A stretch of DNA of 64,000 nt from Achromobacter agilis (GTDB lineage: Bacteria; Pseudomonadota; Gammaproteobacteria; Burkholderiales; Burkholderiaceae_B). The position numbers and the translations under genes were made by a program. Below the pieces are notes generated by a model that was not told the DNA's origin, did not search any database, and saw only the letters and a program-made list of their open reading frames with translations. The stretch is taken from assembly GCF_900496965.1 (NCBI RefSeq), contig NZ_UFQB01000016.1:88601-152600 (forward strand), in the 5' to 3' direction. Position 1 is the first letter of the stretch. Each line of letters begins with the position of its first letter. Positions 27,913 through 37,354 of the stretch are shown piece by piece.

Positions 27913-28959
27913 ATGCGGTACAAGAAATTCGGAAGCACAGGCCTGTTCGTGTCGGAACTGTGCCTGGGAACCATGACCTTCGGCGGCGAAGGCGAGTTGT
28001 GGAGCAAGATCGGCAGCCTGCAGCAGGAAGACGCCAACCGGCTGGTCGGCCGGGCGCTGGACGCGGGCGTCAATTTCATCGATACGGCCGACGTCTATTC
28101 CGAAGGCCGCTCCGAACGCATCACCGGTCAGGCGCTGCGCGACCTGAAAGTGGCGCGCGACGACGTCGTCGTCGCGACCAAGGTCTTCGGCCAGACCGGC
28201 GCCGGCGTCAATGCCCGCGGCAATTCGCGCGCGCATATCATGGACGGCATCAAGAAAAGCCTGTCGCGCCTGCAGCTGGACCACATCGATCTCTACCAGA
28301 TCCACGGCTTCGATCCCGCCACGCCGGTCGAGGAAACGGTCAGGGCGCTGGACAATCTGGTGCAGCAGGGCCACGTCCGCTACGTCGGCGTATCCAACTG
28401 GGCGGCGTGGCAGATCATGAAGGCGCTGGGCATCGCCGAGCGCCTGGGGCTGGCGCGCTTCGAGTCGCTGCAGGCGTACTACACCATCGCGGGCCGCGAC
28501 CTCGAGCGCGAGATCGCGCCGATGCTGCAAAGCGAGGGCGTCGGCCTGATGGTGTGGAGCCCGCTCGCCGGCGGCTTGCTCAGCGGCAAATACGGGCGCG
28601 ATGGAACGGCCGAGGCCGGCAGCCGCCGGGCCCAGTTCGACTTCCCGCCGGTGGACCAGGACCGCGCCTACGACAGCATCGATGTCCTGCGGCGCATCGC
28701 GGACGCGCGCGGCGTGTCGGTGGCGCAGGTGGCGCTCGCCTGGCTGCTGCACCAGCGGGTCGTGACCAGCGTCATCATCGGCGCCAAGCGGGTAGAGCAG
28801 CTGGACGACAACCTGGCTGCCACCGGCATCCGGCTGACGGAAGAGGAGCTGGCCGCGCTGGATACGGTCAGCGCCTTGCCGCCAGAGTATCCGGGCTGGA
28901 TGCATGTGCGCCAGGGCGAATTTCGGCGCCAGCAGTTGCGCGAATCGGACGCCGCGTAG
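27913..28959 (+). CDS. Aldo/keto reductase
   Basis: The 348-residue NADPH-dependent (alpha/beta)8 reductase starts behind AAAGGAG at ATG 27913. The catalytic tetrad is visible: Asp in FIDTADVYSEG with its Tyr, Lys in VVVATKVFGQ and His in LDHIDLYQIHGFD. A cofactor-binding stretch lies near the end (TSVIIGAKRVEQLDDNL). The divergent YqhC-like AraC gene suggests induction by reactive aldehydes. Substrate not determinable. Confidence 0.93.
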   Translation: MRYKKFGSTGLFVSELCLGTMTFGGEGELWSKIGSLQQEDANRLVGRALDAGVNFIDTADVYSEGRSERITGQALRDLKVARDDVVVATKVFGQTGAGVNARGNSRAHIMDGIKKSLSRLQLDHIDLYQIHGFDPATPVEETVRALDNLVQQGHVRYVGVSNWAAWQIMKALGIAERLGLARFESLQAYYTIAGRDLEREIAPMLQSEGVGLMVWSPLAGGLLSGKYGRDGTAEAGSRRAQFDFPPVDQDRAYDSIDVLRRIADARGVSVAQVALAWLLHQRVVTSVIIGAKRVEQLDDNLAATGIRLTEEELAALDTVSALPPEYPGWMHVRQGEFRRQQLRESDAA

Positions 28960-29030
28960 CCGCTTTCCGGGGAACAAGCCCTAGAATGTCACGCTCGCTC
29001 TGAGTGTGTTCTTATATTCAAGGGACCCGC

Positions 29031-29789
29031 GTGGCTATCCTCTATCTGCGCAGGCTGACGGCAGTCAGCCGCAGCCCACAGGCCAACCGGCACTTGGCCT
29101 ACTTCCTGACCTTCACCGCCGGCGCGGTCAACGCCGGCGGCTTCCTGGCCGTACAGCAATACACGTCGCACATGTCCGGCATCGTCTCGATGATGGCCGA
29201 CAACATGGTGCTGGGCGGGGTGGTGGTGGTTTTGCAGGGGCTGGCGGCGCTGCTGTCCTTCCTGGCGGGCGCGGCAAGCTCGGCGTTCCTGATCAACTTC
29301 GGCCGCCGCTCGCGCCTGGCCAGCGAGTACGCGCTGCCCTTGTTGTATGAAGCGGTACTGCTGCTGGGGTTCGGCCTGCTGGGCGCGAACCTGGAAACGC
29401 TGCGCTGGTTCTACGTGCCGGGCACCGTCATGCTGCTTTGCTACATCATGGGCCTGCAGAACGCGATGATCACCAAAGTCTCGCGCTCCGAGATCCGCAC
29501 CACGCACATCACGGGCATGGTGACGGACATCGGGATCGAGCTGGGCAAGCTGTTCTACTGGAATGCGGCCCGCGCCGATGCGCAAGCCACGCCGGCCGTG
29601 CGGGCCGACCGCGGCAAGCTCATCGTGCTCAGCCTGCTGGTCTCGCTGTTTTTCGTAGGGGGCGTGGCGGGCGCCTATTCCTTCTTCCATTTCGGCTTCG
29701 GCTCGACCCTGCCGCTGGCGTTGATGCTGATGCTGCTGGCGGTGGTGCCCATCGTGGACGATATCGGCAGCTTCCTGCAGCGCATCTAG
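29031..29789 (+). CDS. DUF1275/YoaK-family membrane protein
   Basis: The 252-residue inner-membrane protein has about six hydrophobic segments. The family pattern FTAGAVNAGGFLAV, then YTSHMSGIVSMMADN, and CYIMGLQNAMITKVSRSEIRTTHITGMVTDIGIELG is clear. I chose GTG 29031, about 6 nt after AAGGGA; an upstream GTG at 29004 lacks a site. The transport or other role of the family is unproven. It is followed 60 nt later by tpm, probably with its own promoter. Confidence 0.85.
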   Translation: MAILYLRRLTAVSRSPQANRHLAYFLTFTAGAVNAGGFLAVQQYTSHMSGIVSMMADNMVLGGVVVVLQGLAALLSFLAGAASSAFLINFGRRSRLASEYALPLLYEAVLLLGFGLLGANLETLRWFYVPGTVMLLCYIMGLQNAMITKVSRSEIRTTHITGMVTDIGIELGKLFYWNAARADAQATPAVRADRGKLIVLSLLVSLFFVGGVAGAYSFFHFGFGSTLPLALMLMLLAVVPIVDDIGSFLQRI

Positions 29790-29849
29790 GCGCCTCGATG
29801 GCCCCCGCGAACTACAATGCCCAACACCCATAGGAGGAGCTGACTAGGT

Positions 29850-30509
29850 ATGGACGCGGAATTCTGGTTGGAACGGTGGCGCGAAGGCCGCACGCACTTT
29901 CATCAATCGCGGGTAACGCCGCTGCTTCAGAAGTACTGGCCGACGCTGGGCGTGCCCAAAGAGGGCCGGGTGCTGGTGCCGCTTTGCGGCAAGTCGCTCG
30001 ACATGATCTGGCTCGCCGCGCAGGGCAACCCCGTGCTGGGCGTCGAACTCTCGCAGCTCGCCGTGGAGCAGTTCTTCGAGGAAAACGAGCTCAAGCCGCT
30101 CACGCACCAATCCATCTACGGCCAGCATTACGTGGCCGGCAACATCGAGATCATCTGCGGCGACATCTTCAAGCTGGATGCGCAGATCCTGTCGCATTGC
30201 GTCGGCGCCTACGACCGCGCGGCGCTCGTGGCCCTGCCGGAGGCGATGCGCGCCGACTACGTACGCCATGTCTATGGCCAGTTGTCGCCCGCCCACCAGG
30301 GGCTGCTGATCACGCTGGACTACCCGCAGGAAGAGATGTCCGGGCCGCCGTTTTCGGTCGTCGATGCCGAGGTGCAGGCGATTTTCGCGGGCGCGTCGCC
30401 CGCGAAAATCATCGATCGCCGCGACATCCTGGAAAAGGAACCCAAATTCCTGGCCGCGGGCGTCAGCCGGCTGGACACGGTCGTGTACCACCTGGGCACA
30501 CAACCCTGA
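29850..30509 (+). CDS. tpm: Thiopurine S-methyltransferase
   Basis: The 219-residue SAM-dependent methyltransferase starts behind AGGAGG. Family features are [15 protein letters not shown] at the N-terminus, the SAM-binding [16 protein letters not shown] and [18 protein letters not shown]. In bacteria this family also methylates selenium and tellurium compounds. Length is normal. It converges on the SDR gene of the Liv operon with a 6-nt gap. Confidence 0.93.
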   Translation: MDAEFWLERWREGRTHFHQSRVTPLLQKYWPTLGVPKEGRVLVPLCGKSLDMIWLAAQGNPVLGVELSQLAVEQFFEENELKPLTHQSIYGQHYVAGNIEIICGDIFKLDAQILSHCVGAYDRAALVALPEAMRADYVRHVYGQLSPAHQGLLITLDYPQEEMSGPPFSVVDAEVQAIFAGASPAKIIDRRDILEKEPKFLAAGVSRLDTVVYHLGTQP

Positions 30510-30515
30510 TCCCCC

Positions 30516-31343
30516 TTAGGTCATCAGCCAGCCGCCGGCCACGTCCAGCACCTGGCCGGTGACGAAGCGGGCCTGATCCGAGGCGAAAAACAGGCAGGCG
30601 TCCGCCACTTCTTCCGGCGTACCCAGGCGCCGCAGGGCGGTCACCTGCGCCACGGCGTCGTTGATTTCCTTGGGCACGGTCTTCAGCAGGGGCGTGCTGA
30701 TGCGGCCCGGCGCCAGGGCGTTCACCGTCACCTGGTGTTCGCCCAGCTCGGCGGCCCAATGGCGCGTGAGGCCGATCAGCCCGGCCTTCGTCGCCGCGTA
30801 ATGCGCGGCCACGATATCGCAATACGCCCGTCCGGCCACCGAAGACATATTGATCACCCGGCCCTGGCGCTGCTTGACCATGTGCGGCGTGGCCAGATGC
30901 GTCATGTAGAACACGCTGTTCAGGTTTACCGAGACGACGTTTTCCCATTCCTTCGGCGGCATCTCCCACACTTTCAGCGCGCGGCCGTCCGTCTTCGGAG
31001 AAATGCCGACGTTGTTTACCAGGATGGTGGCCGCGCCGAGGTCGCGGGTGATGCGGTCGTAGGCGGCCTGGCATTCCTCGAAGCGCGCGACGTCCGCATG
31101 CACGAAGCAGACCTCATGGCCGCGCTTGCGCAGTTCCTGTTCGTAGGCTTGCCCGCCTTGGGAATTGAAGTCGACGAGCCCGACGCGGCCGCCTTCGGCC
31201 AGGAATCCCTCGACGATAGCCGAGCCGATGCCGCCAACCGCGCCGGTCACGATGGCGACCTGATCCTTGAAGCGCGCGCTGGCGGGATTCTCTCCCTGCT
31301 GCGCATTCCGGTATTCGCCCTTGGGATGGCCCGGCGCGCTCAT
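30516..31343 (-). CDS. SDR-family dehydrogenase at the end of the Liv operon
   Basis: The 275-residue short-chain dehydrogenase has the nucleotide-binding VTGAVGGIGSAI, the NNVG motif, Ser in INMSSVAG and the catalytic YAATK. It starts inside the stop of the quinone-oxidoreductase gene (ATGA overlap, start complement of 31341-31343). It is the last gene of the Liv transporter operon, so it probably oxidises or reduces the imported compound or an early intermediate. It is similar in type but not closely identical to the SDR at 37355-38137. Confidence 0.9.
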   Translation of the reverse strand: MSAPGHPKGEYRNAQQGENPASARFKDQVAIVTGAVGGIGSAIVEGFLAEGGRVGLVDFNSQGGQAYEQELRKRGHEVCFVHADVARFEECQAAYDRITRDLGAATILVNNVGISPKTDGRALKVWEMPPKEWENVVSVNLNSVFYMTHLATPHMVKQRQGRVINMSSVAGRAYCDIVAAHYAATKAGLIGLTRHWAAELGEHQVTVNALAPGRISTPLLKTVPKEINDAVAQVTALRRLGTPEEVADACLFFASDQARFVTGQVLDVAGGWLMT

Positions 31344-32335
31344 GCGGCCACCTTCAGCATGATCTTGCCGATGTGCTTGCTGCTTTCCATCAGCGCGTGC
31401 GCCCGCGCCGCCTCGGCCAGCGGGAACACCTCGTGTATCAGCGGCAGGCATTGCCCCTTTTCCATCAGCGGCAGCACCTTGTCGGCCAGCGACCGAGCGA
31501 TCGCGCCCTTGTCTTCGTCAGATCTCGGCCGCAGCGTCGATCCCGTGAATTGCAGACGCTTGGTCATGATGGGCATGGCGTCGATCTCGGCCTTGCTGCC
31601 CTCCAGGAAGGCGATCTGCACCAGCCGCCCATTGACCGCGAGCAGCCGCAGGTTCTTGTTGATGTAGGACCCGCCCACCATGTCCAGGATGACATCCACG
31701 CCGTGGCCGCCGCTGCCCTGGCGCACCTCGGCCTCGAAATCGGCGTCGCGGTACAGCACGGCGTGGTGCGCGCCGGCGGCCGCGCAGGCTTTCGCCTTGT
31801 CCTGGTTGCCGACGGTGGTCCAGACCTCGGCGCCGAAGGCGCGCGCCAGCTGGATCGCGGTCAGGCCGATGCCGCTGGAACCGCCGTGCACGAGAAACCG
31901 TTCGCCGGCCGCGAGGCGGGCGCGGTCGAACACATTGGTCCAGACAGTGAAATAGTTCTCGGGGATGGCGGCGGCGGACAGCAGGTCCAGGCCGCGCGGC
32001 ACCGGCAGGCAATGGCGTTCATCGGCCAGGCAGTACTGGGCATAGCCGCCGCCCGGCGTCAGCGCGCAAACCTGGTCGCCTACTTTCCAGGCGCTGGCCT
32101 CGGGGCCCGTGGCGATAACGGTGCCGGACACCTCCAGCCCCAGGTAGGGCGAGGCGCCGGGAGGAGGGGGGTAGGCGCCCGAGCGTTGCAGCACGTCGGG
32201 GCGGTTGACCCCGGCGTAGGCAACCTCGATCAGCACCTGGCGGCCGACAGGCGACTCCATGTCGCGTTCGGCGACGCGCATGCAGTCGGGCGCGCCGCCC
32301 TTGCCATGATCGATGAATGTGCAGCGTAAAGACAT
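31340..32335 (-). CDS. Quinone oxidoreductase-like MDR dehydrogenase (PIG3 type)
   Basis: The 331-residue medium-chain dehydrogenase/reductase has family signatures VAYAGVNRPDVLQRSGAYPPPPG and LVHGGSSGIGLTAIQLARAFGAEVWTT (cofactor binding). No structural or catalytic zinc cysteines are seen, which fits the zinc-free QOR/PIG3 group. It uses NADPH to reduce quinones or enoyl compounds. It lies 19 nt after livF and overlaps the SDR gene, so it is co-transcribed with the importer. Confidence 0.9.
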   Translation of the reverse strand: MSLRCTFIDHGKGGAPDCMRVAERDMESPVGRQVLIEVAYAGVNRPDVLQRSGAYPPPPGASPYLGLEVSGTVIATGPEASAWKVGDQVCALTPGGGYAQYCLADERHCLPVPRGLDLLSAAAIPENYFTVWTNVFDRARLAAGERFLVHGGSSGIGLTAIQLARAFGAEVWTTVGNQDKAKACAAAGAHHAVLYRDADFEAEVRQGSGGHGVDVILDMVGGSYINKNLRLLAVNGRLVQIAFLEGSKAEIDAMPIMTKRLQFTGSTLRPRSDEDKGAIARSLADKVLPLMEKGQCLPLIHEVFPLAEAARAHALMESSKHIGKIMLKVAA

Positions 32336-32354
32336 AACAGGTCGTTCCTTGGAA

Positions 32355-33059
32355 TCAATGGCCCAGATAGGCCTTCTTCACGTGAGGGTCGCTGAGCAGT
32401 TCCGCGCCGGTGCCCGTGCGCACGATGGCGCCGTTCTCCAGCACGTAGCCGCGGTCGGCCAGCCGCAGCGTGCGGAACACGTTCTGCTCCACCAGCAGCA
32501 CGGTCACGCCGTGCGAGGTGACATTGCGGATGACGTCGAACATCTGCTGCACCAGCAGCGGCGATAGGCCGAGCGAGGGTTCGTCGAACACCAGCAGCTT
32601 GGGATCGGCCATCATGCCGCGCGCGATCGCCACCATCTGCTGTTCGCCGCCGGAGAGCGATCCGGCGTATTGATTCAACCGTTCCTTGACGCGCGGGAAA
32701 ATGTCCAGCACCTCGTCCAGCTTGCGCTGCACGATAGGGCGGGCGGCACGCTTGTACGACCCCATCAGCAGGTTGTCGCGAACGGTGAAGTGCGGAAACA
32801 GCTGGCGCCCTTCCGGAATCATGGTGATGCCGGCGTCCACGATGTCGTAGGGCTTGCGGTTGGTGAGGTCCTGGCCTTCGAATTCGACCTTGCCCCCCAT
32901 GGCGCCGATGACGCCGCAAAGGGCCTTGAGCGTGGTGGTCTTGCCGGCGCCGTTGGCGCCGATCAACGTGACGATTTCGCCGGCATTGACCTCGAAGTTC
33001 AGGCCGTTCAACACCTGGCTCTTGCCATAGCCGGCGGACAGGTTCGAAACCTTAAGCAT
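32355..33059 (-). CDS. livF: Branched-chain-type ABC transporter ATPase LivF
   Basis: The 234-residue ATPase has Walker A GANGAGKT, signature LSGGEQQMVAIARGM, Walker B LLVFDEPSLGLS and LivF-type SPLLVQQMFDVI. Its start overlaps the stop of the permease-ATPase fusion by 8 nt, and AAGGAG inside that gene serves as its ribosome site. The Liv/HAAT class also imports amides, aromatics and short-chain acids; by context the ligand is probably the cluster's substrate rather than leucine. Confidence 0.93.
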   Translation of the reverse strand: MLKVSNLSAGYGKSQVLNGLNFEVNAGEIVTLIGANGAGKTTTLKALCGVIGAMGGKVEFEGQDLTNRKPYDIVDAGITMIPEGRQLFPHFTVRDNLLMGSYKRAARPIVQRKLDEVLDIFPRVKERLNQYAGSLSGGEQQMVAIARGMMADPKLLVFDEPSLGLSPLLVQQMFDVIRNVTSHGVTVLLVEQNVFRTLRLADRGYVLENGAIVRTGTGAELLSDPHVKKAYLGH

Positions 33060-34833
33060 CCTGGAACTCCTTGCCCAAATAGGCTTCGATGACGGCGGGG
33101 TTCTCCACCACGTCCTTGGGCGCGCCGCTGACCAGCACCGCGCCTTCGTTCAGCACGATGATGCGGTCGGACAGCGCCATGGTGGCCTGCATCATGTGTT
33201 CGATGAGCAGCACCGACACGCCCGAGTCGCGGATACGCCGGATCATCTGGATGGATTTCTCGATGTCGGTCGGGTTCAGGCCCGCCATCACCTCGTCCAG
33301 CAGCAGGATGCGTGGTTTGATCGCCAGCGCGCGGGCGACCTCCAGGCGTTTCATCCCACCCACCGTCAGGCTGCGCGCTTCGGTGTTCAGGTACTTCACC
33401 AGGTCGGTCTGCTCGGCGACCTTGAGCGCGATCTGCTCGGCCTCGTCGCGGTCCGAGGTGCGGATGAAGGCGCCCAGCATGATGTTTTCGAGCACCGTCA
33501 GGCCGGTGAACGGCTTGGCGATCTGGAACGTGCGGCCCAGGCCCTGGTGCGCAAATTCGTCCGGCGTTTTGCAGGTGACCCAGTTGCCCTGGGCGTCCAG
33601 CATCGAAATGCCGCCCTTGTCCGGCGAAAGGAAGCCCGACAGCAGGTTGAACACCGTGGTCTTGCCCGCGCCGTTCGGCCCGATCATGCCCAGGATTTCA
33701 TTCTGGTTCAGCGTCAGCGACACGTCGTTGGTTGCGCGCAGGCCGCCGAAACTCTTGAACAGCTTGTCGGCTTTCAGCACTGGCTTTTCGGCGCGGACGG
33801 CGTTGTGCAGGCGCACTTCGTCGGCCAGCTTGCGCTTGGCGCGGGGCGTGCCCAGGTAGGGCAGCTTGGACAGCCAGCGCTCGATGACGGGGCCGAAAGC
33901 GCCGGCCAGGCCGCGCGGGATGGTCAGCACCACGCCCACCAGGATCAGACCGTAGATCAGACCATGCATGCCGTTGCCCACGCTGCTGAGCCAGCCCCGC
34001 GCCAGTTCGGCGATGGGCAGGACCAGGAAGGTGCCGGCGATGGGGCCGCTTACGGTGCCCAGGCCGCCGATCAGCGCGAACATGGCGACCTGGATCGACA
34101 GTTCCAGCGAAAACGCCGAGCTGGGATCCACGAAGGTCAGGTAGGTGATATGGAAGGTGCCGATGATGCTGGTCAGCATGGCCGACACGACGGCGGCGAT
34201 GATCTTCATGCGCACGGTATGGATGCCGACGGCCAGCGCGGCGTCTTCCCGTTCCCGGATGGCGATCAGGTAATGGCCGATGCGCGACTTGCGGATGTAC
34301 CAGGACGCCCAGGTCACCAGCAGGAACAGGCCGAACGCGATGATCACGTAGTTGATCTTTTCGCGGAACACGATCCAGGTCCAGCCGATGTTCAGCGGCA
34401 GACTGATGCCGCTGGAGCCGCCCGTCCAGCTTTCTTCGTGGATGACCAGCAGGCGCACCACTTCAAGGATGGCGATGGTGGCCAGCGCGAAGAAGGGGCC
34501 GCGCAGGCGCATGGTCGGGTAGCTGATCAGGATGGCGACCGCCGCCGAGATCGCCGCGCCCACCAGCATGCCGAACCACGGGGAAATGCCGAAATTCTGC
34601 GTCATTAAGGTGGCCGTATAGCCGCCGATGCCATAGAAAACCGCATGGCCCAGGGACAGCTGGCCGGCGTAGCCGCCGACGATGTTCCATGCCACCGACA
34701 GGGCAGAGAACACGAACAGCAGGACGAAAAGGTTGGTCCAGAAAGGCGTGCCCATGACGACGGGCACGAGGAACATCACGATCAGCAAAATGACGCTGAC
34801 GTAGGATTTGGGATGTCGAAAATCGGGAAACAC
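33052..34833 (-). CDS. livMG: Fused LivM permease - LivG ATPase
   Basis: The single 593-residue chain joins a LivM-type permease (about 1-330, eight to nine hydrophobic segments, VGGYAGQLSLGHAVFYGIGGY) to a LivG ATPase. The ATPase has Walker A GPNGAGKT at about 385-392, LTVGGMKRLEVARAL in place of LSGGQ, and Walker B RILLLDEVMAGLNP. The start is GTG (complement of 34831-34833) behind AAGGAG; the frame to 34899 has no site. The fusion fixes the permease:ATPase ratio and is known in this bacterial group. It lies between livH (22-nt gap) and livF (overlap). Confidence 0.9.
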   Translation of the reverse strand: MFPDFRHPKSYVSVILLIVMFLVPVVMGTPFWTNLFVLLFVFSALSVAWNIVGGYAGQLSLGHAVFYGIGGYTATLMTQNFGISPWFGMLVGAAISAAVAILISYPTMRLRGPFFALATIAILEVVRLLVIHEESWTGGSSGISLPLNIGWTWIVFREKINYVIIAFGLFLLVTWASWYIRKSRIGHYLIAIREREDAALAVGIHTVRMKIIAAVVSAMLTSIIGTFHITYLTFVDPSSAFSLELSIQVAMFALIGGLGTVSGPIAGTFLVLPIAELARGWLSSVGNGMHGLIYGLILVGVVLTIPRGLAGAFGPVIERWLSKLPYLGTPRAKRKLADEVRLHNAVRAEKPVLKADKLFKSFGGLRATNDVSLTLNQNEILGMIGPNGAGKTTVFNLLSGFLSPDKGGISMLDAQGNWVTCKTPDEFAHQGLGRTFQIAKPFTGLTVLENIMLGAFIRTSDRDEAEQIALKVAEQTDLVKYLNTEARSLTVGGMKRLEVARALAIKPRILLLDEVMAGLNPTDIEKSIQMIRRIRDSGVSVLLIEHMMQATMALSDRIIVLNEGAVLVSGAPKDVVENPAVIEAYLGKEFQDA

Positions 34834-34855
34834 GGCTCGCTCCTTGTTGCTCTGA

Positions 34856-35722
34856 TCACTCGGTGCCGACGCCGAACAGTCCGTTCGGACGCATGACAAG
34901 GATCAAGAGGAAGATCCCGAAATACACGACCTCTTTCAGGTCGGGGGCGATATAGAAGCCGGCCAGCGTGTCGACGATGCCGATGATCATCGATCCGGCC
35001 ACGGCACCGTACAGGCTGCCGAGGCCGCCCAGCACAACGATGACGAACGCCGTCAGCACGAAGTACGTGCCCACCGTGGGGAACACCGGATACTGCGGCG
35101 CCAGCAGGCCCGCGGCGATGCCGACGAAGGCCGTGCCCAGGCCGAAGGCGATGGCGTAGACGTTGTTGACGTTCACGCCCATCAGCGTGGCGGCGTAGCG
35201 GTGCTGCGCCACGGCCCGCAGCGCGCGGCCCAGGTAGGTGCGGTGCATGAAAATGTGCAGCAGCACCGCCAGGCTCAGGCCGACCACGAAAGTGATGAGC
35301 TGCCCAGTGACCATGGAGAACGGGCCGACGTCGATGGCGGTGGTTCCCAGTTCCACCGGCGCGCGGTAGACGTTGGCGCCGAATATGACCAGGGCGAGAT
35401 TCAGGAGAATGGTGGAGACGCCCACCGTGGCGAAAATCTGGATGTGCTGATCGGCGTTGAGCAGCGGCTGGATGATGCCCTTCTGCGTCAGCGCGCCCAG
35501 CGCGAACAGGATGATGGCGACCGGCACGAGCCCCGCATACGGATGGACGCCGAGTTGCGCCGCGATCAGATAGACCAGGTACATGCCTATCATCAGGAAT
35601 TCGCCGTGGGCGAAGTTCACGACGCGCACCACGCCGAAGATCAGCGTCAGCCCCAGGCTGATGATCGTGTACGCGCCGCCCAGCAACAGGCCGTTGATGA
35701 CCAGTTGAATGAATAGTTCCAT
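34856..35722 (-). CDS. livH: Branched-chain-type ABC permease LivH
   Basis: The 288-residue inner-membrane permease has about eight hydrophobic segments. LivH features are GGAYTIISLGLTLIFGVVRV, NFAHGEFLMIGMYL and VVLGGLGSLYGAVAGSMIIG near the end. It pairs with the LivM half of the next gene. It is separated from the binding-protein gene by 105 nt holding a stable stem-loop, consistent with higher expression of the receptor than of the membrane parts. Confidence 0.93.
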   Translation of the reverse strand: MELFIQLVINGLLLGGAYTIISLGLTLIFGVVRVVNFAHGEFLMIGMYLVYLIAAQLGVHPYAGLVPVAIILFALGALTQKGIIQPLLNADQHIQIFATVGVSTILLNLALVIFGANVYRAPVELGTTAIDVGPFSMVTGQLITFVVGLSLAVLLHIFMHRTYLGRALRAVAQHRYAATLMGVNVNNVYAIAFGLGTAFVGIAAGLLAPQYPVFPTVGTYFVLTAFVIVVLGGLGSLYGAVAGSMIIGIVDTLAGFYIAPDLKEVVYFGIFLLILVMRPNGLFGVGTE

Positions 35723-35741
35723 GTTGCAACCTCTTAGAGCG

Positions 35742-35777
35742 GCCCCGGCCCCGCCATGCCGCTGGCGAGGCCGGGGC
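35742..35777 (-). promoter_or_regulatory. Intercistronic stem-loop between the receptor and livH genes
   Basis: GCCCCGGCC (35742-35750) pairs with GGCCGGGGC (35769-35777), and an inner CGCCA/TGGCG extends the stem. There is no T tract, so it more likely stabilises receptor mRNA or attenuates read-through than fully terminates. Confidence 0.6.
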
Positions 35778-35827
35778 GCGCGGACCCCGGGATACGTCGG
35801 GCGCCCCCGGAGCGCCCGAGCACTGGC

Positions 35828-37027
35828 TTACTTCTTGAAGACGGGTTTGCCGAGTGCGAGGTTGCTGGGCGCGATGGTGACGAGCTTGCCGTCCTGCCAT
35901 TGCATGACGTAGAACGTGGAGGCGTTGTTCTGGCCGTCTTCGCCGAAGTCGAAGGCCCAACCGTTGGCCGTCTGGCCGGCCGGCTTCTTATAGGCCAGGA
36001 CCGCTTCCCGGATCTTGTCCTTGTCCGTGGACTTGGCGTTGCCGATGGCTTCGAAGAAGGCCTTGGCGCCGACGTAGTTGGTCAGGCTGTGGCCCGATTG
36101 CGGGTCGCTCTTGTAGGCGGCCTTGTAGGCATCCAGGAATTTGTCCAGACCGGGCGCGCCCGCCGGGTTGATGGAGGCCTGGGGGAAGTCCAGGTCGAAC
36201 ACGCCGTTCATGTCGGCGCCGACGGCCTTGGCCGTGTCGGCCAGCGAATAGCCACCGCCCGCGCCGATGATGACTTTGGGCTTGAAGCCCGCGGCGCGCG
36301 CCTGGCTGAAGAACAGGATGGCGTCGTTCTGGTAGGCCGTCTGCAGCACCACGTCGACCTTCGCGCCCTTCAGGCGCAGGATCAGCGAGGACAGGTCGAC
36401 CGCCTTGGCCGAGTAGGGCAGTACTTCCGCCACTGTGTAGCCCAGTTCCTGCGCGCGCTTTTTCTCGGTCGCCGCCACGTCGGTGCCGTAGGGGCCGTCT
36501 TCGTGGATGATGCCGATCTTGATGTCCTTGGGGTTCAGCCCCATGCCCGGCGCGATGCTGTCGTGCAGCGCGTTGACCACCGAGACGCCGTACAGCGCCG
36601 TATTCGGGTTGCTGCGGAACAGGTACTTGTAGCCGCGCGTGGTGATCTTGTGCGCGGTGGCGCCCAGCTCGAAGTACGGCACGCCGGCCAGTTCGGTGAC
36701 GGGCGAGGCCGCATACGAGATGCCGGACGCATAACTGCCGAAGACACCGACCACGTTGGAGGAGATCAGGCGCTTGGTTTCCGACACGGCCTGCGTCGGG
36801 TCGACAGCGTCGGCCTTGATGATTTCGATCTTCTCGCCGTTGACGCCGCCCGCGGCGTTGATCTCATTGACGGCCAGTTCCAGGCCGCGATAGCTCTCCT
36901 GCCCCAGAAGCGCGAGCGCGCCGCTGAACGGGAAGAGGGCGCCCACTTTCATGTCTGCCGCCGCGTTGCCGGCCGCCAGCGCGCTGCACACGCCCAGCGC
37001 CAAAACAATTTTGTTGAACTTGAACAC
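35828..37027 (-). CDS. Liv-type periplasmic substrate-binding protein
   Basis: The 399-residue receptor starts at GTG 37027 behind GGAG (spacing 8). The signal peptide MFKFNKIVLALGVCSALAAGNAAA precedes ADMKVGALFPFSGALALLGQ, the typical Peripla_BP_6 opening. Two lobes follow, with GVFGSYASGISYAASPVTE in the first. It is first in the operon with livH, livMG, livF, a quinone-oxidoreductase-like gene and an SDR. The operator-like element at 37085-37100 lies upstream. Ligand unknown; not necessarily an amino acid. Confidence 0.92.
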   Translation of the reverse strand: MFKFNKIVLALGVCSALAAGNAAADMKVGALFPFSGALALLGQESYRGLELAVNEINAAGGVNGEKIEIIKADAVDPTQAVSETKRLISSNVVGVFGSYASGISYAASPVTELAGVPYFELGATAHKITTRGYKYLFRSNPNTALYGVSVVNALHDSIAPGMGLNPKDIKIGIIHEDGPYGTDVAATEKKRAQELGYTVAEVLPYSAKAVDLSSLILRLKGAKVDVVLQTAYQNDAILFFSQARAAGFKPKVIIGAGGGYSLADTAKAVGADMNGVFDLDFPQASINPAGAPGLDKFLDAYKAAYKSDPQSGHSLTNYVGAKAFFEAIGNAKSTDKDKIREAVLAYKKPAGQTANGWAFDFGEDGQNNASTFYVMQWQDGKLVTIAPSNLALGKPVFKK

Positions 37028-37084
37028 TATCTACGCTCCTTTGTCGGTATGGGATGCGGGCTTTTGTCTTGTCCGTCTTTTTTT

Positions 37085-37100
37085 GAATATATGATATATC
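37085..37100. promoter_or_regulatory. Shared operator copy 1 (GntR candidate), Liv operon
   Basis: On the minus strand the element reads GATATATCATATATTC. Its core ATATATCATATAT is identical to copy 3 and differs at one base from copy 2. It is a dyad around a central C, 58-73 nt upstream of the receptor start. Binding by the GntR protein at 41153-41857 is inferred. Confidence 0.7.
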
Positions 37101-37298
37101 TGCCGGCCGGGTAAGAAACCCCGCCTTGGATTCTAGTTGGGGTCGTAACCAGCCGAATCGGGGAATTCCCTAAAGCCGCATGAATAAAGACTTAGCGGGC
37201 AATAATTAGGGTTAACTATTAGCCCTGCGCCTGCATCGGAAGGCACCATCGGGTGATCGGAATCATTGTCGAAAGTACTGGAAAGTGCTTGGTTTTTT

Positions 37299-37314
37299 CA
37301 TATATCGTATATCG
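37299..37314. promoter_or_regulatory. Shared operator copy 2 (GntR candidate), SDR-BKACE operon
   Basis: CATATATCGTATATCG lies 41-56 nt upstream of the SDR start, with the same dyad as copies 1 and 3 and one core difference (CG for CA). The 327-nt region around it (37028-37354), between divergent operons, shows no other gene. It should hold both promoters. Confidence 0.7.
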
Positions 37315-37354
37315 TCAAACGCACGCTTTTCATAAGAATCTAGGAGACAGACGC

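Noticed and set aside
27610..28977. 455-codon minus-strand frame
   Set aside because: Antisense to the aldo/keto reductase, which has a strong ribosome site and a catalytic tetrad.
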